From Nitrosococcus wardiae (GTDB lineage: Bacteria > Pseudomonadota > Gammaproteobacteria > Nitrosococcales > Nitrosococcaceae), in NCBI RefSeq assembly GCF_004421105.1, contig NZ_CP038033.1:3491659-3555658 (forward strand): a stretch of 64,000 bases of DNA, given 5' to 3'. Under the pieces are notes generated by a model. It saw only the letters and a list, made by a program, of their open reading frames with translations, ran no database searches and was not told where the DNA came from. This document shows positions 52,740-61,674 of the stretch, one piece after another; the stretch's first letter is position 1, and each line of letters begins with the position of its first letter. The position numbers and the translations under genes were made by a program.

Positions 52740-53954
52740 CTACTGATTGAAGACCGATTCCAACCGCTGTAGAAGCTCATAGTTTACACTATTCCATTCA
52801 TATCCCCATGCCGCTTTACGGGCTGCATCACGGACTTTAATACTAGTTATTGGATCCTGACATATGGCAATAGCCCGCTCCATCGTTTGACAAAAACCAC
52901 CGGTTTTATGCCGCTCGATAAAGCCATTTTGACCATCCATTATCAGAGCTCTGGTTCCATGACTTTCCGTCGCCAGCACGATTAACCCTAAATTCATGTA
53001 TTCAATTACCTTCACCGGGTAGGCATACTTATAGTTGAGTACACCAGTGTCCAGAAGACAAAGCCCAATATCAACATTTCGGAGCACCTCCAAGACCTCA
53101 GAATGGGGAAGTTCCCCCCAAATCCGTAAAGAAAGATTTAGCTTGCTCTCACTTTCTCTCTCAATCTCATTCAATAAGGTCTGTGACGCCGGATCAGCGC
53201 AGGGGCCAATAAGATGTAGTTCTGCCGACGGTCCACTATAGCTTATGATCCAGTCTCTCATTGACGCGAGACCGCGCTGGAGCACCATAGGACCAGAATA
53301 GGCAATTTTTATCACACTATTATTACGAAAAATTATATCGCTGCCGGTTCCATCTCTATCTGGTTTTATATATCCAGCCCGAATAAAGATCAGCTGGCAA
53401 GTAATGGGGACCGGTGGCAAATGAGCCAAAATTCCCGGATGCATCGCTATGATCCACGCGTCGGCCTTAGGTAACATCTGGCGAGAGACTACCCAAAAGA
53501 CCCGCCTAATCCAGCGAGACGGCCCCTTGGTACCCAACCAGCCCACGGAAGGATGATCCCATAGATCGTATACCCATTTACAGTTCACTAATTTTTTGCA
53601 TAGATATCCGGCGATTATCGAATTCGGCGAATATTGAGTGTGGATGTAAAACAGACAATTCTGCTGCCTCTTTTTTTTGGCTAAGCCGATCGCCTTAGAC
53701 CACATCCCCCACCCTTTCTTTTCCACATGGACTTCTTGCACGAATCCTCTTAGCTCTTCTGGAAACGGGTTAGCGGTAACGACAATCAACTTAAACCTCG
53801 AAGCCAGCATCACAACCCTTTGGTACCGAACTTGGCTGGGACGCGCTAATACCTTATTTATAATTAATATTGCCCAATGTCTGGGTGAATTATGCAAGGT
53901 TTCTCTTTTTGGATTTATCATACTCATTTTGAATCCATGCAAGAATGATAGCAA
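52740..53954 (-). CDS. Glycosyltransferase (GT4-like)
   Basis: A 404-aa GT-B-type protein: RHWAILIINKVLARPSQVRY, KWVYDLWDHPSVGW, VIKIAYSGPMVLQRGLASMR, DIGLCLLDTGVLNYKYAYPV (donor-binding region) and VIEYMNLGLIVLATESHGTR. The frame overlaps the upstream polymerase gene by 65 bp; starts at 53927 (MSMINPKR) or 53921 would shorten the overlap. Substrate unknown. Confidence 0.85.
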   Translation of the reverse strand: MLSFLHGFKMSMINPKRETLHNSPRHWAILIINKVLARPSQVRYQRVVMLASRFKLIVVTANPFPEELRGFVQEVHVEKKGWGMWSKAIGLAKKKRQQNCLFYIHTQYSPNSIIAGYLCKKLVNCKWVYDLWDHPSVGWLGTKGPSRWIRRVFWVVSRQMLPKADAWIIAMHPGILAHLPPVPITCQLIFIRAGYIKPDRDGTGSDIIFRNNSVIKIAYSGPMVLQRGLASMRDWIISYSGPSAELHLIGPCADPASQTLLNEIERESESKLNLSLRIWGELPHSEVLEVLRNVDIGLCLLDTGVLNYKYAYPVKVIEYMNLGLIVLATESHGTRALIMDGQNGFIERHKTGGFCQTMERAIAICQDPITSIKVRDAARKAAWGYEWNSVNYELLQRLESVFNQ

Positions 53955-55230
53955 TCGGTGTCAATATCCACGGAGTAGTACCGGTCGTACCAAACTGAAG
54001 GGCAGTCATATAAAGACTCAACATAGTAATAGCAAGCGAAGCCGCCAGCCATCCATCTGAAAGTTTTCGAATCGACCACCCACGCCTAGCTGTTTTAAAT
54101 ATTGCGTAAACATATAAAAACAGTACAACCACTCCATTCTCTGTTGCAATCTGTAAAAACCAGTTGTGAACTGTTGATTTCAGCTCGTAGGGTTGTAACC
54201 ATACTTTATAGCCATAATAAATACCATGTATAGCAGAACCTTCAAAAAATTGGCCACTTCCCACTCCAAAAAGCGCCACGAAAGGATCTTGTAGTAGCTG
54301 CATTGCTCCAAAATATGTTTCTAGCCTGCCACTATCGCTAAAATCTGCAAACCTTGATGCTCCTGGAATTAAATCATCCGTAATATATAAAGAACTGATA
54401 CCCAGAATCGCACTCGCACATACCACGATGATACCGACTACAGCCATCCGCTCGCCCCGCCGCCTCCTGCTGCTCATTACCCAATATAAATAGATTGCTA
54501 TCTGCAGAAACAGTGTAAAAATAATGCCACTACGCGACAGCGATATCGCTACCACGAATATTATGAGGCAACTAAGAAGCAATGCTAAACGCAACCAACG
54601 GAAATAAAACAAACAGGACGAAACTAGAATTGTTCCATATATTGTATAAACTTGGGAAAAAACATTTGCATTGCCAAACGTACTACTAATTCTTAGAGCT
54701 TCATCTGCATACGTTCCCTCTGCGAAATTTTTCCCAAAATAGGTGCTCACTATACCTATGTTACTTTGCAGAATAAATTGCAACAAAGCTACTACAGTTA
54801 GTAAAGCAAAAATAATAGCTGACCACACTAACAGGTCCGTTTTTTTTAGAAGCTGTATAGTCAAAAAATACCTAACTATAAGAAATATCCCTGCGGCATA
54901 GATAGCAACGATCGATGCCGAGATTGCTTCATTTGGATCTACACTCGCCACAGACGTCAAAACAATAAGCGCCTGTGCACTAACAAACGCAAACTCCTCC
55001 CGCCGCCTTATTAGCCGCCGCGATCGGAGCAACCACATAAATAGTGCTAAAACTACTACGGCTAAAAAAGGTAGATATGGCGTATAGATTGGAATATTAT
55101 AGAATGCTATGGCAAGCGGGGCACAGGCTGCGAGCACCATAAAAAAACCCCCCCAGAATACTAGGAACCTGCCTTTAAACTTGATTTGACCAACCGGCTT
55201 CCAGTCATTCGGTTTAGTCGCGTGCATCAT
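53890..55230 (-). CDS. O-antigen/EPS polymerase-like membrane protein (Wzy/WaaL type)
   Basis: A 446-aa protein with about eleven to twelve hydrophobic segments and one large periplasmic loop (about 285-335) containing FGVGSGQFFEGSAIHGIYYG and STVHNWFLQIATENGVVVLF, the H-N/W-x-(L/F) pattern typical of O-antigen ligase/polymerase-fold proteins. In a locus with Wzx and a WecA-like enzyme it is best read as the Wzy polymerase. Its start overlaps the sulfotransferase stop by 4 bp. Confidence 0.85.
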   Translation of the reverse strand: MMHATKPNDWKPVGQIKFKGRFLVFWGGFFMVLAACAPLAIAFYNIPIYTPYLPFLAVVVLALFMWLLRSRRLIRRREEFAFVSAQALIVLTSVASVDPNEAISASIVAIYAAGIFLIVRYFLTIQLLKKTDLLVWSAIIFALLTVVALLQFILQSNIGIVSTYFGKNFAEGTYADEALRISSTFGNANVFSQVYTIYGTILVSSCLFYFRWLRLALLLSCLIIFVVAISLSRSGIIFTLFLQIAIYLYWVMSSRRRRGERMAVVGIIVVCASAILGISSLYITDDLIPGASRFADFSDSGRLETYFGAMQLLQDPFVALFGVGSGQFFEGSAIHGIYYGYKVWLQPYELKSTVHNWFLQIATENGVVVLFLYVYAIFKTARRGWSIRKLSDGWLAASLAITMLSLYMTALQFGTTGTTPWILTPIAIILAWIQNEYDKSKKRNLA

Positions 55231-56219
55231 TTGTAACCTAACATTCTATTAATCAAACCAGCATAAATAGTAAATATGCGAGCATCCTTTTTATTCCAAT
55301 CTTTTCGCCATCTTTTATCTGTGTCTATTTTTCTGAAGGTCGAACTGAAGCGGGACGGTGAACCACCAATAGTATGTATATATTTCTCCGGATTCCTTGT
55401 CGTACTTTCAATATTAGTCAAACCAAATTTGAACAACACTTCCACAAGAACAGAATTAGGTTCATTGCAAAAATCCTCATACCTGATAAAATGTCGATAT
55501 TTTTTCGAGAGCCGAATATAAAACAAAAGTATCTGTAGAGTGGTTATTACCCACGAAAGAATGGCAGCCCTAAGAATCTGAGTATAGTCAATAGACGAAT
55601 CCTCTTTATTGGAGAAATTCCCCTTCTTGAAATATCTTTTTCGCTCACCACGGATCATTGACTTACTAACGGCCCTACCATCCCTGAATAATGCCAGCAA
55701 GCTTACTCTTTCTGGACACACTGTTTTTAACACTAGAAAATGGTGAATCATTTTAGATGAGTCCACCACATATTTAGCTTTTGTTATTTTCTTTATTGCT
55801 GAATAAACCTTAAAACAGTTTTCTCCTACAGCGATTTCTTTTTCGAAAGGTTTATAAATTTTTGAAAACCATTTTGTTATTTTGGGTCCAGATATAAAAA
55901 AAATTATCTTGAAGAGGCTTCGGTTAATGGAATCTAGCTGACTAGAAAATTTTGCTTCTCCAAGAGCCAGCCCCGATTCTTTTTCCACTTCTCTCCAAAA
56001 AGTGCAGTCCACCACTTTAGCACCGCAAGTACATGCTAGCGAGTTAGCCGGATCCCTTATCGCCTGACTATTCATATTATAAAAATCACTTATTCGACGA
56101 AGCTCTCCCACGTTGAAGACACCTTCCACTGCACCCAAGGTATGCTCCAAAATCGTGGAGCCAGATCGTGAAGAGCTTGCAATATATAAGATTCTTGGAC
56201 CCTGCAAGACTTCCTGCAT
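55227..56219 (-). CDS. PAPS-dependent sulfotransferase family protein
   Basis: A 330-aa cytosolic sulfotransferase. The 5'-phosphosulfate-binding loop YIASSSRSGSTILEHTL (residues 12-28) and 3'-phosphate-binding LLALFRDGRAVSKSMIRGER (about 175-194) are clear. Between them Cys residues (CTCGAKVVDCTFW) form a feature seen in a bacterial subgroup. It should transfer sulfate to a sugar of the repeat unit. Coupled to the polymerase gene by ATGA overlap. Confidence 0.88.
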   Translation of the reverse strand: MQEVLQGPRILYIASSSRSGSTILEHTLGAVEGVFNVGELRRISDFYNMNSQAIRDPANSLACTCGAKVVDCTFWREVEKESGLALGEAKFSSQLDSINRSLFKIIFFISGPKITKWFSKIYKPFEKEIAVGENCFKVYSAIKKITKAKYVVDSSKMIHHFLVLKTVCPERVSLLALFRDGRAVSKSMIRGERKRYFKKGNFSNKEDSSIDYTQILRAAILSWVITTLQILLFYIRLSKKYRHFIRYEDFCNEPNSVLVEVLFKFGLTNIESTTRNPEKYIHTIGGSPSRFSSTFRKIDTDKRWRKDWNKKDARIFTIYAGLINRMLGYK

Positions 56220-56312
56220 CTTCTCACCTTGTTGGTTATATTAATTATGCATAGAACGTAACCCAGTTATTAAGCCAAACCTACTGGTGCCACGATTTAT
56301 TCTTAACTCACT

Positions 56313-57668
56313 TTAATTTTTAATAGAATGAATTGCAATCGCATTAATACCTAAACGGCTGTGGACCGCTCGCCAAAGCAGAACATTCCAAGTTGCCAGC
56401 GTAATCACAGTTGCAACGGCGGCCCCGTTCATCCCAAATGTCGGTATAAGTGCCAGATTTAATATAACATTGGAAATCGCCGCGATAGTTACCCCTCGCG
56501 CAGTATATCGCTCATGACCGGTCATATTTAGGAGGATACCAACAGGTCCAAACAATCCGTTGATAAGCTGCCCGAAAGCAAGAATCAGCAGTGGCATATA
56601 GGCGTCGATATAGTTTGTTCCAAATAGCAAACAGATTATTTCGTTACCCAGAACGGTGAATACTGAAATCACAAAAATCGCGGCTAAGAATGCGGCACGG
56701 GCGCTCATGGTTACTAATCGTTGGAGGCGTTCATAATCCCCTTGGATATGCAAACGTGCAAAATAGGGCGAAACAAACATAGCCACCGTTTGCAAACCGA
56801 AAACAGTCAACATTGCGCCCTGGACTGCCACACGATAAACCCCGACATCTTCCGCCGTGCTGAAAACTCCGAGCATAACAATATCCGTATATGTATTGAC
56901 CTGCTGCATGCCAGCAACTAAGGCCAGCGGCCAGGCAGCAGCAAGCCACGTTCGCAGTTTATAATTCGGCTTCGGGCCGGCGTGAAGCGGCGCAGGACGG
57001 CTGCTATAAAGAAGCCAGGCACCCACAATAAAAGCGATTCCTGCTGCCACTACATGAAGACTCATGACCTTGTCGGCAGTTAGTTGCTCGCCTCCCCCTC
57101 CCCAAACGATCGTCAAGATCAGCAGAATTAGGAGGCCGGGTCGCAAGATATGTTCTGGTAACTGGCCCAGCACTACCCGACGCAAGCCCTGCAACGCCGC
57201 ACCTCGCAGCGCCCCAAGTGTAATCAATGGCACTAGCACCACACCCCAGAGAAAGGTCGCGAGTTGAAGCTCAGAGAAGCGATCCGCTAACAGCCAAATA
57301 ATACCCAGGGCAATGGCGGCAATCCCCCCCGAAAGCACTCCGACCGCTGCAGAGGCCCAACGCCACACGCCACGCATGAGCCCCCATTGTTTATCCACTT
57401 GGGCTTTGGCTGTCTCACGAACCACCAGCTTGGGCAATCCGAATTGCGCTGGAATAGCCATAATCGAAATTAGCGCAAAGACATAGACATACGTACCATA
57501 ACCTTCAGGCCCGAGGACACGCGCCAGGATAATAGCCAACGCTAGGCCCAATAGCATATTGGCAACTTTAATCGCGATACTGCCCATACCGCCCCGGGCG
57601 AGCTGCCCGGTCAGACTTTTGCTGCGAGCCTGCTGGAGAAGACCAGCTAAGCGGCTTCTGGTAATCAC
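56313..57668 (-). CDS. Oligosaccharide flippase (Wzx/MATE-like)
   Basis: A 451-aa polytopic protein with about twelve to fourteen hydrophobic segments. IAIKVANMLLGLALAIILAR, VLGPEGYGTYVYVFALISI and QFGLPKLVVRETAK are the typical N-terminal Wzx signature. It should flip undecaprenyl-linked repeat units across the inner membrane. The IS982 copy inserted 30 bp upstream of its start, so its promoter or operon linkage may have been changed. Confidence 0.92.
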   Translation of the reverse strand: MITRSRLAGLLQQARSKSLTGQLARGGMGSIAIKVANMLLGLALAIILARVLGPEGYGTYVYVFALISIMAIPAQFGLPKLVVRETAKAQVDKQWGLMRGVWRWASAAVGVLSGGIAAIALGIIWLLADRFSELQLATFLWGVVLVPLITLGALRGAALQGLRRVVLGQLPEHILRPGLLILLILTIVWGGGGEQLTADKVMSLHVVAAGIAFIVGAWLLYSSRPAPLHAGPKPNYKLRTWLAAAWPLALVAGMQQVNTYTDIVMLGVFSTAEDVGVYRVAVQGAMLTVFGLQTVAMFVSPYFARLHIQGDYERLQRLVTMSARAAFLAAIFVISVFTVLGNEIICLLFGTNYIDAYMPLLILAFGQLINGLFGPVGILLNMTGHERYTARGVTIAAISNVILNLALIPTFGMNGAAVATVITLATWNVLLWRAVHSRLGINAIAIHSIKN

Positions 57669-57698
57669 AATACAGGCATCTTATTATTTATCGTTTTC

Positions 57699-58702
57699 AC
57701 GTCAGTTCGACATAAGCGGGGGGCTGTTTTCATAGTCCTGGGTAGGAGATAGGATGTGCCTGTTCAGAGGGTTATTCAAAGAAGCAGGTGAGGGTCATGA
57801 TAGATTTAGAGCGGGTTTTTTGTGAGGTCGATGATTTCTGCCAAGCGTTTGAACCCCAGTGGCATCAGCAGCTTCTACACTCAGGCGAGAGAAAGCGGCG
57901 AAAAACCTCAAGCCTGTCACTGAGTGAGGTGATGACGATTATCATTGCTTTCCATCGCTCGAACTATCGCACCTTTAAGCACTATTACACCGGCTATGTG
58001 GCGAAATACTGGCGGGGAGCCTTTCCTATGCTGGTCAGTTATCCCCGCTTTGTGGAACTGATGAGCTCGGCGTTGATTCCCTTGTGCAGTTATCTGCACA
58101 CCCGTAAAGGCCAGGTCAGCGGTATTGGTTTTATTGATTCTACGCCCATTATCGTCTGCCATCGCCAACGGGCTCCTACCCATCAACTCTTTAGAAAAAA
58201 GTCCCACTGGGGCAAGAATTCCATGGGATGGTTTTATGGATTTAAGCTGCATTTGATCATCAACGATGAAGGGGAACTGCTCGCCTTCAAGCTGACCCCG
58301 GCCAATGTCGATGACCGCCAACCCGTTCCCGAGATGACCCGAGGGATGTTTGGAAAGCTCTTCGGGGATAAGGGGTATATTTCTCAGCCCCTCTTCGACC
58401 TCTTGTTTGAGCGGGACTTACAACTTATCACCAAGCTCAAGAAAAACATGAAAAACAAACTTCTTCCCTTGTTTGATAAGATCCTCACCCGAAAACGGGC
58501 CCTCATTGAAACGGTCAACGATCAGCTCAAAAATATCTCCCAAATTGAGCACACCCGCCATCGCAGCATCGCTAATTTTATGGTCAATCTAGTGGCCGCC
58601 CTGATTGCCTACACCTATCAGGACAAAAAACCCTCTCTTCACCTTCGCTTTCACCCCGATCAATCCTTACCCATCGGGATCTAGCTTATGTCGAACTGAC
58701 GT
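57699..58702 (+). mobile_element. IS982-family insertion sequence, copy 2 (1,004 bp)
   Basis: Same 19-bp terminal inverted repeats and length as 9527-10530, in the opposite orientation. Flanked by a 7-bp direct repeat CGTTTTC (57692-57698 and 58703-58709), so it is an independent intact insertion. It separates wzx from the upstream epimerase genes. Confidence 0.95.
57788..58684 (+). CDS. IS982-family transposase, copy 2
   Basis: A 298-aa transposase identical to copy 1 except Asn for His in KKSHWGKNSMGW, a C-to-A change as read on the coding strand. All catalytic regions are intact. Start GTG at 57788 or ATG at 57797. Confidence 0.93.
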   Translation: MRVMIDLERVFCEVDDFCQAFEPQWHQQLLHSGERKRRKTSSLSLSEVMTIIIAFHRSNYRTFKHYYTGYVAKYWRGAFPMLVSYPRFVELMSSALIPLCSYLHTRKGQVSGIGFIDSTPIIVCHRQRAPTHQLFRKKSHWGKNSMGWFYGFKLHLIINDEGELLAFKLTPANVDDRQPVPEMTRGMFGKLFGDKGYISQPLFDLLFERDLQLITKLKKNMKNKLLPLFDKILTRKRALIETVNDQLKNISQIEHTRHRSIANFMVNLVAALIAYTYQDKKPSLHLRFHPDQSLPIGI

Positions 58703-58982
58703 CGTTTTCAGGCGGCTTTATGAAGCTTGAGCTAAGAATAAGCAAAGTACTAATGATCTCCGCCGGGCTGCTAGCCGGGCAGACTTTCATTAATTAGTTA
58801 TACATCTCGTTTAAAATATAATTACAGGAGTGAACCGTGTTGTTCTAACATTTGGCCTGAAAAAGCTGGCAATATATTTTTATTTTTGCCACACATTCCG
58901 CAATGTCAATCTCAACCGAATAGGTGAAACGCCAGAGCTGATCTGGTCAACGGGTATAATTTTCCCTTTCACTCAAGCACCC
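58703..58982. other. Short gap beside the IS982 copy
   Basis: 280 bp from the right target duplication to the epimerase stop. No gene or clear signal is seen. Confidence 0.4.
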
Positions 58983-60029
58983 TTACCTTTGAGTTGAAGC
59001 ATATCGCAATGCCTTCTTTTTCTGGGACACGAAGTAAGAGACGGTCTTTTCAATGCCTTTATCCAGGCCGTATTTTGAGATCCAACCCAGCTGCTCTCGG
59101 GCTTTGCTGGTATCTGAGTAGTTGCGTTTTACATCTCCTATACGAGGGGTTGTATAGTCTACCTTTAGACCGGAAAAACCGCTTTCGCCCAGAAGAGGAA
59201 CAAGTTTATCTAGCATTTCTTGGATTGTAGTTTCAGCGTTATTGGCGACTTGAAAAACTTCTCCTCCTATACCATGGACCGTTGTCGCTAAATAAATAGC
59301 TTGTATTAAATCATCGATATAAATAAAGTCCCTAGTCTGGCTTCCATCACCGTAGATCTCTAAAGTCTCGCCGTTCAGAGCTTGGCGGATGAACTTAGCT
59401 ACCACGCTGTTTTTGTGCCCGGAGCCCGGCCCATACACATTACCGAAGCGAAGCGCCACAGTCTCGATACCGAAGGTCCGATAGTAGGCTGAGCAATAGC
59501 CTTCTCCCGCCAGCTTGCTGGCTCCATAGGGTGAGGCTGGATGGGGGGCGAGTTCTTCGTGGATAGGCGGTTCCACCTCTCCCACCGGGGCGCCACTGGA
59601 GGCGAATACAAAACGCTTCACGCCGTTGAGACGCGCGCCTTCGAGGTAATTCAGCGTACCGATAACGTTGGTAGTACAGTCCTTGCGCGGATCTTCCACG
59701 GAGGGAGCAACGCCGGTATTAGCCGCGAGATGGACAACTACATCCACACCCTGGGTAACCTTCAAGGCTAGAGTTTCGTCAAGGATATCGCCGACGACCA
59801 ATTGGACGGGGGGAGAGGAAGGAGAGGGAGCGACCTCTGTAAAATCACAAACAGCACTAAGATCATCGCGAGTACCGACTGATAAATTGTCGATCACTCG
59901 GATGGCGTGGCCGCCCTCAGAGACCAGTTGCTTGATAAGGCTGGTGCCGATGAAACCACACCCCCCTGTAATCAGCCAGCGAAGCGGCTGATTACAGTTT
60001 CGAGTATTGAGCAATGAGCCATGCGTCAT
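58983..60029 (-). CDS. NAD-dependent sugar-nucleotide epimerase/dehydratase
   Basis: A 348-aa extended SDR enzyme of the UDP-glucose/UDP-GlcNAc 4-epimerase type. WLITGGCGFIGTSLIKQL (Rossmann), VVHLAANTGVAPSVEDPRKD, FASSGAPVGE, SPYGASKLAGEGYC (Tyr-x3-Lys) and RFGNVYGPGSGHKNSVVAKF are seen. Start at 60029 overlaps the stop of the split four-helix-bundle gene (ATGA), so the two were translationally coupled. Exact substrate undecided. Confidence 0.9.
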   Translation of the reverse strand: MTHGSLLNTRNCNQPLRWLITGGCGFIGTSLIKQLVSEGGHAIRVIDNLSVGTRDDLSAVCDFTEVAPSPSSPPVQLVVGDILDETLALKVTQGVDVVVHLAANTGVAPSVEDPRKDCTTNVIGTLNYLEGARLNGVKRFVFASSGAPVGEVEPPIHEELAPHPASPYGASKLAGEGYCSAYYRTFGIETVALRFGNVYGPGSGHKNSVVAKFIRQALNGETLEIYGDGSQTRDFIYIDDLIQAIYLATTVHGIGGEVFQVANNAETTIQEMLDKLVPLLGESGFSGLKVDYTTPRIGDVKRNYSDTSKAREQLGWISKYGLDKGIEKTVSYFVSQKKKALRYASTQR

Positions 60030-60208
60030 TTCCCTTCTCCTCTCCTCAAGGAAGCCAATAAACCTCCAACTATCCTAGCGACTTCACTGGCCATTTCATC
60101 CAGTTCTCTGTGCTCATTCTGAGTGAGATAGCCAACATCCAAGGCTGTAAACAATTGTGAGCGTACCTCGGCGCATGAACCCTTGACGATTACTACAAAC
60201 TGCTTGAA

Positions 60209-61461
60209 GGGTGCCTCTAAAAATAAGCAAAAATGACCGACATCAACTTCGCTGATTTTTCATGTGACTTGAACAGCGATTTCACTAATTGATGTTGTGT
60301 TTGAAGGTCACTTAGTGTTTCGCATTTTTATGCGTTATCCCTCATTCTGAGGGCCTATTCCCCAGGTTTCTCATGCGGCGGATAGACCTCTCCTGCAAAG
60401 GCTGACACAACGCTTGAGGTTGTAGACCAGGTTCATCAATCCGATTTTGGTTTTGGCCCGTGCCAGGCCTATCACCCGGAGAAAGAGGCCCCCCATCTCA
60501 TTTTCCATCGAACCAAAGACAGGTTCAACGCGGGCACGTATTCGCGATTTTCTGCGGTTGCTCTGTTGCGCTCGCTTGTTGAGCGGCCGGTTGCGATAGC
60601 CTTTTCTGTGAACCTGGCTGCGATAACCCCCGGCTTTGAGCATCCATTCATTCTCTTCACTGCGGTAGGCACTGTCGGCCCACACCTCCTTGGAGGTGTT
60701 CTCACTCAATAACTCAAAAAATACTTGGGAGTCATGCACTTCAGCGGAGGTCACCTCAAAATTGCGGATCAGTTTGTATTCGTTGTCGATGACCAGGTGA
60801 TCTTTGTAGCCGTCGTGTTTCTGTCCATTCTTCTCAGTCCAGCGCGCCTCTACGTCTTTCTGCCGCTTCACGTGGGGGTTGGCCTCAAAACGTTGGGGTA
60901 TTTCGCCCCGTTTGATTTGGGTATTCTCCTCACGGCTGTTGCGCTGGATGGGGGCACTCACCAGGCTGGCATCGACAATCTGGCCCTTCTTCGCCTTGAA
61001 ACCTTTCTCATCTAGTTGCCACTCAAAGTCTTCAAAAAGCGCTTTGATTAACCCCTTTTCCGTCAGCTGTTCTCGGAACAGCCAAATCGTCTTGGCATCC
61101 GGCACCCGGTCTTCGGGGGTAAGCCCCAGAAAACGACAGAAGCTGTAGCGGTCGCGGATCTGAAACTCTAACTCTTCATCGCTCAAATTATAAAGGTCTT
61201 GCAGCACCAGTGCCTTGAACATCACTACCACGTCAAAGCCTTTCCTGCCCGCAGCACTTTTCCTCGCCTTCTCTCGGCATCGCTGCAAGGTTTCCCGAAA
61301 CCCTTCCCAGTCGATGAGCTTATCAAGCCCAATCAAAGCGTCCCGCTCGTTTAACTTCTTATAGCGATCGTCTAAATCAAAAAAACTGGGTTGCATCTCT
61401 CTTCTCTAGTATGTGGATTTCGGGTTATTTTACATCTAACAATGAATTTTTAGAGATGCCC
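60209..61461 (-). mobile_element. IS5-family insertion sequence (1,253 bp)
   Basis: Ends GGGTGCCTCTAAAAAT (left) and the complement of GGGCATCTCTAAAAAT (right) form imperfect 16-bp terminal inverted repeats. A 4-bp direct repeat TGAA flanks it (60205-60208 and 61462-61465). One transposase gene inside. The intact host reading frame on removal supports these boundaries. Confidence 0.92.
60371..61396 (-). CDS. IS5-family transposase
   Basis: A 341-aa DDE transposase. MQPSFFDLDDRYKKLNERDA, VVMFKALVLQDLYNLSDEEL, GQIVDASLVSAPIQRNS (first Asp), EVWADSAYRSEEN (second Asp) and RARVEPVFGSMENEMG (Glu) are the IS5-group landmarks. No frameshift is seen, so it is likely functional. Confidence 0.95.
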   Translation of the reverse strand: MQPSFFDLDDRYKKLNERDALIGLDKLIDWEGFRETLQRCREKARKSAAGRKGFDVVVMFKALVLQDLYNLSDEELEFQIRDRYSFCRFLGLTPEDRVPDAKTIWLFREQLTEKGLIKALFEDFEWQLDEKGFKAKKGQIVDASLVSAPIQRNSREENTQIKRGEIPQRFEANPHVKRQKDVEARWTEKNGQKHDGYKDHLVIDNEYKLIRNFEVTSAEVHDSQVFFELLSENTSKEVWADSAYRSEENEWMLKAGGYRSQVHRKGYRNRPLNKRAQQSNRRKSRIRARVEPVFGSMENEMGGLFLRVIGLARAKTKIGLMNLVYNLKRCVSLCRRGLSAA

Positions 61462-61674
61462 TGAACTCCAATCGACTGCCGCGCTCGAAGCCCTCAGCTA
61501 AGTTAGACATCACGGAAACCGCAGATCTTCTTATCTGATCGCGCAGACCATAATCCCTCGCGAACGCCCCCTTGCCGGTGATCTGATAAATCCTCTTGGA
61601 CAATTCTCTCGCCCTCTGCCAAGCGATGAGATCCTCGAACCTTCGCACTGACTTACTCATTGCTCATTGCTCAT

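Larger units (their letters stand above)
60026..61660 (-). pseudogene. Four-helix-bundle (S23/IVS-type) protein gene split by an IS5-family element
   Basis: N-terminal part (61660-61462): [51 protein letters not shown]-terminal part (60208-60026): KQFVVIVKGSCAEVRSQLFT, ALDVGYLTQNEHRELDEMAS. Removing the IS and one TGAA duplicate gives a single 125-aa frame. This small family is common, often near polysaccharide genes, with unknown function. It stands between the SqdB-like and epimerase genes. Confidence 0.9.
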
